From assembly GCF_030936135.1 (NCBI RefSeq), contig NC_082619.1, positions 5,583,208 to 5,647,207 on the forward strand: a stretch of 64,000 nt of DNA, read 5' to 3'. Origin of the DNA: Gavia stellata. Taxonomy: Eukaryota; Chordata; Aves; Gaviiformes; Gaviidae. Within the stretch, counting starts at the first letter, position 1, and every line of letters begins with the position of its first letter. Positions 11,880 through 22,477 of this stretch are shown piece by piece. The notes under the pieces are model-generated. The model saw nothing but the letters and a program-made list of their open reading frames with translations, searched no databases and was not told the DNA's origin. The position numbers and the translations under genes are program-made.

Positions 11880-12720
11880 CTCGGGGTGGCTGTGCTCGTC
11901 TTCAGTGATTTGTGATGTGTGGGTGTGTGTTTGGCTCACTGTGTCTCAATGGGTTGAGGTCTGTGGGCTTGTTGGCAGTCTTCGGCAGGAGCGCTTGTAC
12001 GTGGCCTAACGCGTGTCTGCGGGTGTTTGGGTTGCGTGGTCATCGGGGCCGCTCGGTGGGCGCGTGTCGTTTGGACTCTCTGCTGGCGGAGCAGTCTACG
12101 GCACTGTTTCCAGCGGTGACTCGGCGCGTGTCGGCACCGTCGCTCCCGTCTCGGCACCCCTTTGCGGTTGTTCCAGTGGCAGGGTCTGTCGGATAGGGAT
12201 AGCTCCCCGTGGCACTGCCCCTCTTTCTGTCGGTGGGCACTTCCCCTTTGCCTCTGGGCATAAGTCTGTGCGCCTCGGTGCCTAGACCTCTGTCTTGGTT
12301 GGTGTCCGTCAGCGTCTTCTGTGTCGGGGTGTTTCATGCCTTGCCTTTTTCCCATTCCCCACTCTGGCCATGAGCTTCTCCCTTGCTATGTCCTTCTCTT
12401 GTTGGACATCTCCAGTGTCTGCAATGTCATCTCTGTTGTGTCTCCTCTTGGTCTCGTCCACCCTGCTTGTCTACGTCTCCTCCATTCTCCTGCCGTTGTG
12501 CGTGCCCTGCTGTCGTCCCCTGTTTGTCGTTCCCAGTCTGGTTATCTGTGGTCTGGTTCCTCTTCTGATCCTGCAGTTGCGGCCCCTCGGTCCATGTCTG
12601 CAGATTCTCGTGAGCCCATTTCTTGGCATCTCCTCATGCAGGGTGTCGGGGCGTGATCCAGCTTGTGTTGTCTCTGTCAGGCAATGGGCAGGAGGTGCTT
12701 TTTTGACCCAAGGGGACCTG
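11880..12720. repeat. A-poor (T/G/C) degenerate low-complexity tract
   Basis: The plus strand is nearly depleted of A over about 840 bp. Loosely repeated TGTCTG, CGGTGGG and GTCTCC words occur; the first half is T/G-rich and the second half T/C-rich. It looks like an old, diverged minisatellite lying next to the purine tract. No gene is supported. Confidence 0.55.
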
Positions 12721-13017
12721 GGTGCCCTCAGGGGTGGGTGAGGGAGTGAGTGGCTGCGGGACCTGGGCCCCCAGCCCGGCAGCTGGGGAGCGTAGAGAAC
12801 GGGAACGGAGCAAACAGAGATGGCACTCTGGGCACTTCTCAGGGCAAGGAGCTGGGCCCCCCCAAACTGCCGGAGAAGCCATCCTGAGGAAAGAGCAAGC
12901 ACCAGGGGAGCCGCTTCTCCACCCTCGGGTTTCACTTTGGTACCACCTCAGGGGATGCGTGCGGGGCCGAGAGCGATGGTCAGCCTCTTGCCACATAATG
13001 CTCATTTGCTCGTAATT

Positions 13018-16000
13018 TGGGCACGGACGGCACGACACAGGGACATTGATAAGGACTTGGAGAGAGGGAGCGTTGAGGGGAGATGCTCCGTCAGGGAGAT
13101 GGGCAGAGAGACGATGGTGGGAGGACATACAGAGAGAGAGGGAGGCAGACGGGAGGATGGAGAGCTGGGGATGTGGGGAGGGGTGCGGAGACGGAGGGCG
13201 ACAGGCAGAGAAAACCGAGGACGAGCAGGAGGAGGGTAGGGAGAGATGGATGCCAAGGCAGGTGGCAGGGTACACATAGAGTGGGGAGGCAGGCACAAAA
13301 AGAGAGGCATGGAGGGGGAGACACAGAAAGAGAGGCATGGAGGGGGAGACACAGAAAGAAAAAGAGAGAGTCAGACACGCAGACAGAGATGGAGACACCC
13401 AAGGGGCAGAGACGCAGAGCCATGGATAGAAAAGGGGGAGATGTGCCAAAAAGAAAGAGTACCGCAGAGAGGGAAAAAGAGGGAGACAAGCAGAGGGAGA
13501 TGGCGGAGGGGAGAAGGTGACCCAGAGAGAGACAGAAAGGGGTGGGGGAAAGCAAGACAAAGGGAGATACACACACACACGGGCAGGAGAGACAAATAGA
13601 GACCCAAAAAAGGAGGGAGACGCAGGGACACAAAAAAACATAGGCACAAGGAGACAGATAGAGGGCCATGCCCAGAGACAGAGGAACGAGAAGACGGAGA
13701 CGTAGAGGGAGATGCGGAAGGAGGAGCGGGGCAGAGGGACACAGGGGAAGAGACAGAAAGGGGAGAGACACCAGGATCCAGAGACTCTGGGGGAGGCAGA
13801 CAGAGAGAGGGAGTAAAAGAGGGAGGGAGAGACACAGAACAAAGGAAATAAAAGGAAAGGAAGGAGACACACCCTTGGGGAGCCGGGAGGGGGAGGACAG
13901 AGGGAGACACACAGACACAGGACACCAATAGAGGCAGGCAGGGAAAGGCCAAGAAAGAGGGAGACGCATGGATGGTGGGAGGCCCGGATGGAAAACCCAA
14001 AGCAGCAAGAAGCAGAGAGAGACAGGGTTCCAGTGAGACACTCTGGCACTGAGCCACGGAGATACCCGGGCAGAGTTAGCTAGGTCAAAACCCCCAGGAG
14101 AAAGAGAGAAGGGGAGGGAGAGGGGGACGAAGAAGAGGAGAGATGGGGAGAGGGACAGGAGGAGCAGGGACACAGGGGAGGACAAAACAACACAGAACCG
14201 GGGGTGGGCGGCATCTGTTAGAAGGACAGGCATGGAAAAGGGGGAAAACAGAGACTCTCAGGGAGGGAGGCATTCAGAGAAAAAGGAGCACAGGGAGAGA
14301 GGGAAAAATACTAGGCGAGAGAGAGGGAGGGCAGGCGACTGGACAGACAGGGAAGCTGGGAGCGAGGGAGATGGGCAGAACCGCACAGAGAAAAAGGAGG
14401 ACCGACAGCAAGGCAGATGGATAGTTACAGAAGGGAGGACAGGCACACCACGCCACAGACAGGAGGGAAGACCCCAGGCAATGGACAGGGATGGAAATGG
14501 AGGGAGGCAGACAGAGGAAGAAAGCCAGGGAGACACACACAAACATCAGGAGGGAGACCCAAAGGGGGAGTAGGAATTGAGAGAGAGACTGCACACAAGA
14601 CAAGGGGGAGGAGTGGAAGTGAAGGAGAGAGACCCAGAAGGAGGCGTGGGGGGGTGCGGGGAGACCGGCGAACGAAGGGGGAAGTTGGCAACAGAAAGGG
14701 CATACAGAAAGGTAGGTGTGCAGGCAGACAAACGGACAGACAGGAAGGCAGACCAAAAGAGGGAGGGAAGTGGATGCAGAGAAAAGAGGCCCCATGGCAC
14801 AACACAGGGACATAGATAAGGACTCGGAGAGAGAGGGGCGACAGAGACAGGGGGAGGCAGGGATCCGTCAGGAGATGGGGATCCAGAAGGAGAAGTGCAT
14901 GGACAAGCACCAGAGAGGGAGAGACACAGATAAAAAGCAGAAGACAGCAAGAGACAGGGAGAGATGTGGACAGGGAGGCAACAGGAGATGGGGAGACAGA
15001 AAGTGAGTCCCAGAGAGAGGGACAGAGGTGGGGGGAGATGGACAATGAGGCACACTGGCGTAGAAAAAAATAGGGAGGCAAACAGAGAGAGAGCAGGAGG
15101 CAAAGAGGAAGGGGGAGGCAAACAAAGGGGGAGAGGGAGACAGAGGCAAGAGGGAGATGCAGAGAGAGAGACGAGGGGAGGGACAATGAGGGAGAGATGC
15201 AGAGAGCACGCGCGGGCCAGCCGCCTAGACAGATGCACAGAGAGAGCGCATAAACCAGCCACTGATGGAGACGGAGAGAGACAAAGACAGAGGGGGGCAC
15301 GCACAGACGGAGGGTGACAAAGAGGGAGGGAGACAGAGAGGGACTGAGACAGAGGAACAAGGGACAGACAACAATGGTAATAGGGAGGGGAGGAGGGAGA
15401 GATATGGGGAAAGGAAGACCGTGAGCAGGGAGAGACACAGAAAGAGCGAAGGGGGGGGGGGGCAGACAGAGCGTGGAGGGGGGCCACAGAGAGGGTCCCC
15501 GACACGGGGATGGGTTGACATCGGGAGACCGACCTGGATGTACGGGCACTGGGAGAGACAGAGGGTCGTTGAGGGAGACCGATGCCCATGAGGGGAGGCA
15601 GGGCGAGAGAGGCACGTGCGGACAGAGAGAGACAGGTATGGACGGGCACAGGGAGAGACCAGGATGGAGGGAGTTGGGCAACCAGGAAGATGGGCAGAGA
15701 AACATGCCAGAGGGAGACAGTGACAGAGAAACACAGAGACGTAAGGGCAAAGAGAGCACGAGGGATCTGGGGAGGGAGAGGGGTGGAGACAGACAGGAGG
15801 ACGGAAGCAAGGAGGGAAAGACAGGCAGGGACGGATGTGGAGACAGAAGCAGGGACAGAGGAAGATGCTGCAAAACAGAGACAGAGGAAGAGAAGGGAAG
15901 ACAGAGATGCATAGGGACAGAAGGAGAGGGACAGATGGCAACACAGGCAGAGCCAAGGAGATGCGGACACAGAGGGAGACAGACACAGAGGGGGACAGAG

Positions 16001-16115
16001 ATGGGATGACGCGGAACAGGGCCAACTGGGACGCAAAGAGAGAGACAGAGAAACAGGGCTCAAGAGAGAGAACAAGGGACAGAATCGGACACAGAGGCAG
16101 GCAGGGAGATGGCAA
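13018..16115. repeat. 3.1 kb purine-rich satellite-like tract
   Basis: About 3.1 kb of the plus strand is dominated by G and A, with degenerate GACAGAGAG, GGGAGGCAG and GAGACACAG words. T is strongly depleted. Exact local duplications occur, for example a 28-bp unit twice at 13301-13356. A related block appears about 1767 bp apart (near 13030 and 14797). The absence of T removes TTA, CTA and TCA, so the minus strand has no stops for hundreds of codons in several frames at once. Those Leu/Ser/Pro/Cys-rich frames are artefacts. The tract lies in OPCML intron 6, so the transcript carries the purine strand. Confidence 0.9.
13301..13356 (+). repeat. 28-bp perfect tandem duplication
   Basis: Two adjacent identical 28-bp copies beginning AGAGAGGCATGG lie within the purine-rich tract. 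They imply recent slippage or unequal exchange inside otherwise diverged repeats. Confidence 0.9.
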
Positions 16116-16454
16116 AAGACCTCATCTCGCACTCAATGTACACCAATCCACCCTCCTGTCTCTCCGCCGCCCACCTCGCTGCCTCTCCTCCACTCCTCCG
16201 CCGACCTGCCCGTCCACCAATCTGCCTCGTGATGCCACCGAGCCCTCGTCCTGCCCGCCTCTGTGCTGCACCCATGGTCTTCCCTTCTTTGTCTCTGTCC
16301 CTCACTTGACCCATGTACCTGCCTGGCCACCAATGACCGGCACCTACCCTCCTACCCTTCCTTCTGGGTGGCTATGCCCCCACCCACCATGCTGGCTGGC
16401 TCTCCAGATGGACCCCTGCAGACCAAGCCCTCTGCCCGCCTTGCCATCCGGTAG

Positions 16455-18470
16455 ATGTTGGAATGGGCCTACAACAATCATCTGGTCCAACTGCCCGAGT
16501 GCTTCGGGACTGACCAAGTTAAAGCAGGTTATTAAGAGCATCATCCAAATGCCTCTTAAATACTGACAGGCACGGGGTGTCGACCGCCTCTCTAGGAAGC
16601 CTGTTCCAGGGTTTGACCACCCTCTCGGTAAAGAAAGGCTTCCTCATGTCCAGTCTAAACCTCCCTTGGTGCAGCCTGGAGCCATTCCTGCGTATCCCAT
16701 CCCTGGATCCCAGGGAGAAGAGCTTAGCGCCTTCCTCTCCACTACCCTGTCTTGGGAAGCTGCAGAGGGCAAAGAGGTTGCTCCTCGGCACCTCCCTGTT
16801 CGGTCTCTTCACCAAAGTGGCTAATGGTGTGTTCAACTCCCGCGTCCAGATTATTGATAAATATATGGAATAGAACTGGCCCTGGAACGGAACCCTGAGG
16901 AATGCCACCAGTGACCAGTCACTGGCTGGATGTGGCCCTGTTTGCTACAACCCTTGGAGCTCTGCCCTTTGGCTGGTTCTTCACCTGGTGTGCCGTGAAC
17001 CCACTCGGCTCGCAGTTGGATGCCTTGTCTGGAAGGATACTGTGAAGGACAGTATTGAAAGCCTTGCTAAAATCCAGAAAAGCATCTGCTTCCTTTGCTA
17101 GGCAGGTGACCTTCTCATAGAAGGCTATCCTATTAGCTAAACAGGACTCTCCCTTTGCGAATCTGTGTTGACTGTGCCTGATGACTGCATTTTTCTTGAC
17201 GTGCCTTCCACTAGCACCCAGTATGATCTTCTCCATAATTTTTCTGGGAGCTGAGGTTAGACTAAGAGCTCTGTAGTTTCCCAGGTCTTCCCTCACGCCC
17301 TTGTAGATCGGAATAATGTCAGCTAGCTTCTGGTCGGTGGGGACCTCCCTGGGCTCCCGAGACCTTCGGTAGACAATTGAGAGGGGTCCTGCCATGATGT
17401 CCACTAGCTTCTTCGGTAGTCTGGGATGAACCCCATCAGGGCCCATGGACTTACTCATCAACAGTCAGCAGACACAGCTGGTCCCTTGCAATGTTGGTGT
17501 CTGCAAATGGAAAGTCACTGTTCCCACAGTCGTGGTCCTCTGACTTAGAGGACTGGACAGTATTACTAAAGGCTGAGGCAAAAAAAAAAAAAGGGCATTG
17601 AATGCTTCTGCTTTATCTTCAACCCTATTATTAGTCAGGTGACCATCTTCAATGAGAATTGGTCCAATGTTTTCTTTCTTTAGACCTCCTCTTGCTATTA
17701 ACCTACTTAAAAAAGCCCTTCTTGTCAGATACAGCACTGGCCAGTTTCATCTCTATTTAAGCTTTGGCCTTTTGTGTCTTCTCCCCGCATAGGTGAACCG
17801 TGGCTCCGTAATCTTCCTGTGAAGCCCGACCTCGCTTCTGGAAAGCGTACAATTTCTTTTTCCTCTCGAGCTCTCCGAGGACTTCCCCGTTCGGCCAAGC
17901 CGGTCTTCTGCCTGGCTTGCTTGACCGATGACACGGCAGGATCGCTGCTCCCGTCCTTCTCGAAGGTGTTTCTTAAAAACGGACCATCACTCACAGACTC
18001 CTGAGTCCTCAAGAGCACATTCCCAGGGGACTCTGCTAAATAGTTCCCCTAATAGCTTAAAGTTTGCTCTCCTGAAGTCCAGGGTGGCAACTCTGCTGTC
18101 CTTTTTTCTCATGATGCTGAAAATGTTAAACTCTGTTGTTTCGTGACCCCTGCGGACGAGACGGCCTCTTGTGTCCCCTTATGTCCCACGAGTCCTTCTC
18201 TAGTCACAAAGAGCATGTCTAGGAGGGTGTCTTCCCTAGTTGGCTCCCTGAGTATTTGTGACAAGAAGTAAGTTATCTCCTACAAACTTCAAGATTTTCC
18301 AAGGCCTGCTCATCACAGCAGTACCATAGTCCCAGCTGATGTCCAGGAAGTTCAACTCTCCCATAAGGACAAGGGCTACTGATCCAGACATTTTTCCTAA
18401 GTGTCTGCAGAATAACTCATCGGTGCCTACATCCCAGCAAAGTGATCGGTAGTAGACGCCTGCTACGTCG
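16455..18470 (-). mobile_element. CR1 LINE retrotransposon, 5'-truncated and broken
   Basis: Minus-strand frames at 16519-16908, 16919-17461, 17465-17737 and 17725-18018 together resemble the second ORF of avian CR1 elements. The 16919-17461 frame carries reverse-transcriptase signatures: GPDGVHPRL, DIIPIYKG, NYRALSLTS, and a motif A-like LDFSKAFNTV. The 16519-16908 frame carries the CR1 C-terminal KPFFTERVVKPWNRLPREAV block. Sequence at about 18020-18470 is compatible with the upstream endonuclease region. Frames are separated by stops and frameshifts, and the place of the FADD catalytic motif reads FGEE. It is a dead copy inserted antisense to OPCML. The ends are approximate; the usual ATTCTATG tail was not seen at the 3' end. 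Confidence 0.88.
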
Positions 18471-20216
18471 TCTCCTTTCCTCTCCCCTTGCTCTTTGCTG
18501 GACCTCCCCGTCCCTCTGGCCCCTTTGTCCTTGACCTGGTCGCCCTCCCAACCTTCCGAGGCCCTCTGGCTGCCTCCCTCTATGGCTGGCTGTTTGTTTC
18601 TCTTGACAGCAGCCCATCCAGCGATCTACCTGGCCAGAAAACTGTGCTTTCTCTGCATCTGTCTACCGAGCTTCCTCGCCGGGTGACTTGGGCTCGCAGC
18701 ATGGCCAGCGAGCTGCCCAGCCACCCCGGTCCCTGCCCTGTGCCGCAACCCTGCTCTGTCCCTATCCCTCCATCCCTCATCATCTTCTCCTGCCTCTCCA
18801 CAGGTATAGGGAGCGCAGGCACGCTTCCCTCCAGCTGTCTCTTCTGATCCTGACTGGCACCCTCGTGCACCCAACAGCCCAAATCTTTATGAAATAACAG
18901 CCCTGATCCAACAAGACGCAACAAACTTCTGCTCTGATGGCTGCCCACCCATGTCCTCCTCCTCCTCCTCCTCGCATAGCCTGCCTGCCAAGAAACCCCT
19001 GTGCCGTGACCCCGAAACGTCCCCATGTACCTGAGACTCCGTGCGTCTGGACAATGCTGTCTCTCACGTTGGCAAGCCTTTATGGCTGGCTGCAAGTCAC
19101 ACGGCTTCCAAGCTCTGACGTCTCCGATCCCCTCTGGTCCCAGCTGTCCCCGGCGGCTCTCTCACAGCCGTTTGCATCTTGGTGATCATGAAGTTATATT
19201 TGCACCCCGCGCCCCTGCACCGTGACCCACCACCTGCATGCACGCCCAGCCTCTCCCAGTGGCATGTCTCTGTTGCTCTATGGCATGTGTCTCTTGCTCA
19301 TGTCTTGTCCGCAGCCCTAGACATGCTGGCCAAAACGCAGGCTTCTCTGGTCATCCTCTCTGCTCCGCCCTGGGAAAGGGTGTCCGGCCGCTCCGCTTCG
19401 CCGCCGCTCCCCTGGCCGTCCTAGACACCTGCCTGACAGGAACAAGCCCCCACATTAGCCCCGGGTGATTGCACTGGCTGCGTGCCCCTGCCAGCTCCTC
19501 AAACCCCATGGCTCCCAAGAGCCCGTCAGGGTGGCCCCACGGAGCCATCCCCAGAGAGCTTCTCTCCCAGCTGCCCCTGCCAGACTGGGCTCTGCCCCAC
19601 CAGATGCATGGCACGTGGGGACTATCGGCCCACCTGACTTACGGACACACGTAGTGGTGCTGCTGCCTCCCCCCCAGGCTCAGCTGGCAGCCCTCAACAA
19701 GACTGACTGCCGTGACTCCTATGCTCCATGGGCAGAAGGCCAGGTCCGCCCAAAACAAGGGGCAGAAGCCCTCACTCTGCACCCTACTCAGCAACCCTCG
19801 TTTCCCAGCAGGGACAGTGCACGGCTGCTCCTGCCTATGGGGCCTGATCCTGTGCACGGCTCCTCCCTGACCAGAGGGTGACCTCCCAACGTGGCAGAGC
19901 CAGACTGGCGCCTGCCCGGGGCATCTTCCTCCTCAAACAAGGACCATGTTGCCCCTAAATGTCCCTTCAGCACCTTGCCTACCTCCTCGAGACCTGGACC
20001 CCACACCAACGCCTACACTGGCAATGCTTTTCAAACAATGGCCAAACCCAAACCTTGGAGGGGAACGCAGCATCCGGCACTGGGGAAGGGAGTAGACATG
20101 TGCAGGGACCATGGGGAGGGTGGTTCCCTTCATGCAACAACGTGACCACTTACTTAATACTCACCGCCAGCCCTAACGTTGTCCCTCATCTTCCCCTTCT
20201 CTTCTTTTCTGCACAG
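18470..20216. other. C/T-rich end of OPCML intron 6
   Basis: About 1.7 kb of C- and T-rich plus-strand sequence between the CR1 element and the terminal exon. Open frames here are short and show no recognisable protein. A (CCT)n-like run occurs near 18955-18973. Nothing else is supported. Confidence 0.7.
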
Positions 20217-20317
20217 GGCCTGGAGCGGTGCACGACGGCGGCAACGCGGCGTCCCGGGCAGCTGCTGGCCTCTGCCTCTGGGCCGCCCTCCTCGCTTGCC
20301 TCCTCCTCGACTTTTGA
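20217..20317 (+). CDS. OPCML: OPCML exon 7 (GPI-anchor signal and stop)
   Basis: The final coding exon supplies 101 coding bases. After the phase-1 glycine it reads [17 protein letters not shown], then the hydrophobic [15 protein letters not shown] and a TGA at 20315-20317. PGAV and the short spacer plus terminal hydrophobic segment are the IgLON GPI-attachment signal. The N-A-A or G-N-A residues in the spacer are plausible omega sites (inferred). The segment is removed when the lipid anchor is added in the ER. The terminal Asp-Phe is unlike the Lys-Phe I recall for mammalian OPCML. The exon is CpG-rich. Confidence 0.93.
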
Positions 20318-20480
20318 TAAGGGAGCGGAGGGTCCCGGGAGGCCCCGCCGCGCCTCTCCCCCGCTGCGGGCTCGGCCCGCCGCGCCGCCCGGGGACTCCT
20401 CTCCATCGGACGGGCGATGCACCGGAGGACGGGCGGCGGCGCCGAGCGTCCAAGGATGGCCGCGTCTCCCGCGTGCCGGG
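20217..20480. promoter_or_regulatory. CpG-rich block over OPCML terminal exon
   Basis: Dense CpG dinucleotides and high GC run from the acceptor through the stop codon and into the 3' UTR. Whether it is methylated or acts as an island cannot be told here. Confidence 0.5.
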
Positions 20481-22285
20481 ATCGTTCTCGCTGACGCCGG
20501 TTACGCTGTACAGACCCCACCATGTGCCACCAGACTCTCACCCGCCACTGTCGCCCCAGGGATGCGGTCCGGCACAGATGGGGCTCCCTGCAGCCACCTT
20601 GTCTCCGACATGGGGGGGGTGCAGAGCCGTCAGGGCGGGCGCTGCCTGGAGCCGTTGCCGGGGATGTCCGTCTTGTCACCTTGCTAAGCCGCCTATGCCC
20701 AAAAAGACCCCAAGGTTGAAGCCCCCTGGCTCTGCCTTCAGCCCTCTCAGTCCTGAATGTCAGTTCTCGCCGCCAAAGCTCCTCCCTAAGCGCTCCCAAC
20801 ATCACCGCCGCCCCCCCCCAACCCGCCACCCAGCCTGGCCTCCGCTCTCAGGCCCTTCCTGTTCCCCAAGGCACAACCCCATGGGGCAGCCCGACTGCGA
20901 CGCTCGCCAGCCCTTTCCGAGGGGGTCACCCGACACAACTAGTTATCTTTCAAGGGTCACGCACCTCCTGCTATTCTTTCTCCCAGCTAACATCGCATCC
21001 CCTTGCGCCAAAATCCCTCACCTTCGTGAGGGCACAAGGCTGCTCTCCCAGGAACATGCGCCCTGGGGACCACCACATGCCTTGCAGGGACGAGCGCCTT
21101 CCCACCGTCCCGGCCGCTGAGCCGCCCTGGCTCGCCACGTCAGGCGGCTGGGCTGTCGCCCCTCCTCGCCCTGGACCCCCGCCTGCTCTGCTGCTGCCCC
21201 CCCCCCAATGCCAGGACCTGCCCCGTGGCTCTCGCCATGGTGCGCTGCTGGCACTTGCCGGGGAGGTTCCTCCAGGCTTGTTTTGTAAGCACTTTCCAAC
21301 CTGCACGTCAAAAGCACAGCACAACCAACGCTGGGCAGAGGCACTAAACAACGCAGCAAAACACCAGGTAACAAGGCTCTTTCTTTTCCCATGGCTCTGA
21401 CACTCCTGCCCATCTCTGCGCACCCGGAGGGGACAGGACCGCACGCTCCCGGCCTCGAGATCTGCGCCTCCCCAGTCCATCTCTCGGCGTGACATCCCTG
21501 TATCGTTCAGCCAAGCATCTCTGCCTCCCCAAGGGAACAGAAGAAATGCAAGAGTCGACCCTGAGCTGCGATGTCCGCACGCTGCCTTTTCTCACGCCGT
21601 GCCCCTGCCTGAGGAGAGTCCAATGTGTTTGACCCTGCAGAGGAGGCTCAGGCTCTGTTGATTTGCTGCGCCAGCACAGCAGGGACAAGGACGGCTCCTA
21701 GGCCCCTAGCTCGCTGCTCGCCGATCCTCCCTGCTGCAACATGCCTTTGACAACGAAATGGATGCACCCAGACTCTACCCTCTGCTTCCTCCAGCCACCC
21801 CAGGAGCTTCTGCCCTCTCCCCTGCCGTCCACGACAGCAGCTGCATGGCCACCCTGCACACAGGCTCTTGCACCCAACGGCGCCCCGTGCCGTGGTCCTG
21901 CTCGCCGGACACGTGGCAGAAACCTTGAGCCTTCCCACTGCTCCGTGGCCACCCAGGAACCCTCTGGGGCTGCGGTCCAGGGACAGACCCTCCTGTCCTG
22001 CTCCCAAAAAGTCACATGCGGCACCTGACCCTGTGTCTGCAACAGGGACGCAACTCTACAGCGACATGCTGAGGAAGCACACAAAGCATCCCCCTGTCCT
22101 GACCGATGCCTCCCTGTGCCTTGCTTCTTCTTTCTCCCTCCATAAGCAAGATGGCTTAAGAGCAACAGCCCTGCACACGCTGCCTTTCCCATGCAAACTC
22201 TGCTGCTGCCGAAACCGCCTTGCCCCACCGTCCTGCTTTCTGTAGCTGCGAGGAAGCTGGGGCTGACGGTCCTCAGTGCGCAAGA

Positions 22286-22288
<3 letters not shown>

Positions 22289-22320
<32 letters not shown>
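22289..22320 (+). repeat. A32 homopolymer in OPCML 3' UTR
   Basis: Thirty-two consecutive A residues on the sense strand. It is not preceded by AATAAA at the usual distance and no retroelement body was recognised upstream. Oligo-dT could prime on it in cDNA work. Confidence 0.9.
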
Positions 22321-22322
<2 letters not shown>

Positions 22323-22446
22323 ACCCAAACCAAAACCTCGAGGTCGTGACGTGCCACCACCCTGTGCGCCATGCGGCCGTGACCCCTCCTCATGCCCGCT
22401 CTCCGTGGGCTGCCCAGGACCCACGCTGATCAGCACGTGGCACAAG

Positions 22447-22477
22447 GCTGTTGCAAAAAAAAAAAAAAAGCAACAGC
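22447..22477 (+). repeat. Hairpin with an A15 loop in OPCML 3' UTR
   Basis: GCTGTTGC (22447-22454) and its exact reverse complement GCAACAGC (22470-22477) flank fifteen A residues. In RNA this gives an 8-bp stem with a poly(A) loop. Confidence 0.85.

Larger units (their letters stand above)
9674..20216 (+). other. OPCML: OPCML intron 6 (10.5 kb)
   Basis: A GT-AG intron from the GTAGGT donor to a pyrimidine-rich acceptor ending GCACAG at 20216. The first part (9674-11880) is G-rich with no gene seen. It then holds a (GT)13 repeat, an A-poor tract, a 3.1 kb purine-rich tract, a CR1 element, and finally C- and T-rich low-information sequence at 18470-20216. No extra coding exon was recognised, and no counterpart of the NTM 33-nt optional exon was found by eye. 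Confidence 0.88.

Noticed and set aside
13083..16009. Plus-strand open frames rich in Arg, Glu and Gly (for example near 13083, 14232 and 15473)
   Set aside because: They are translations of degenerate GA-rich repeats; no conserved domain and no splice structure.
12634..16132. Minus-strand open frames of 471, 495 and 528 codons
   Set aside because: They overlap in several frames over a T-depleted plus strand, so stop codons are absent for compositional reasons. The products are Leu/Ser/Pro/Cys low-complexity with no domain.
20179..21120. 313-codon plus-strand frame
   Set aside because: It overlaps OPCML exon 7 and its acceptor in a different frame and runs through C-rich 3' UTR. The real exon explains the locus.
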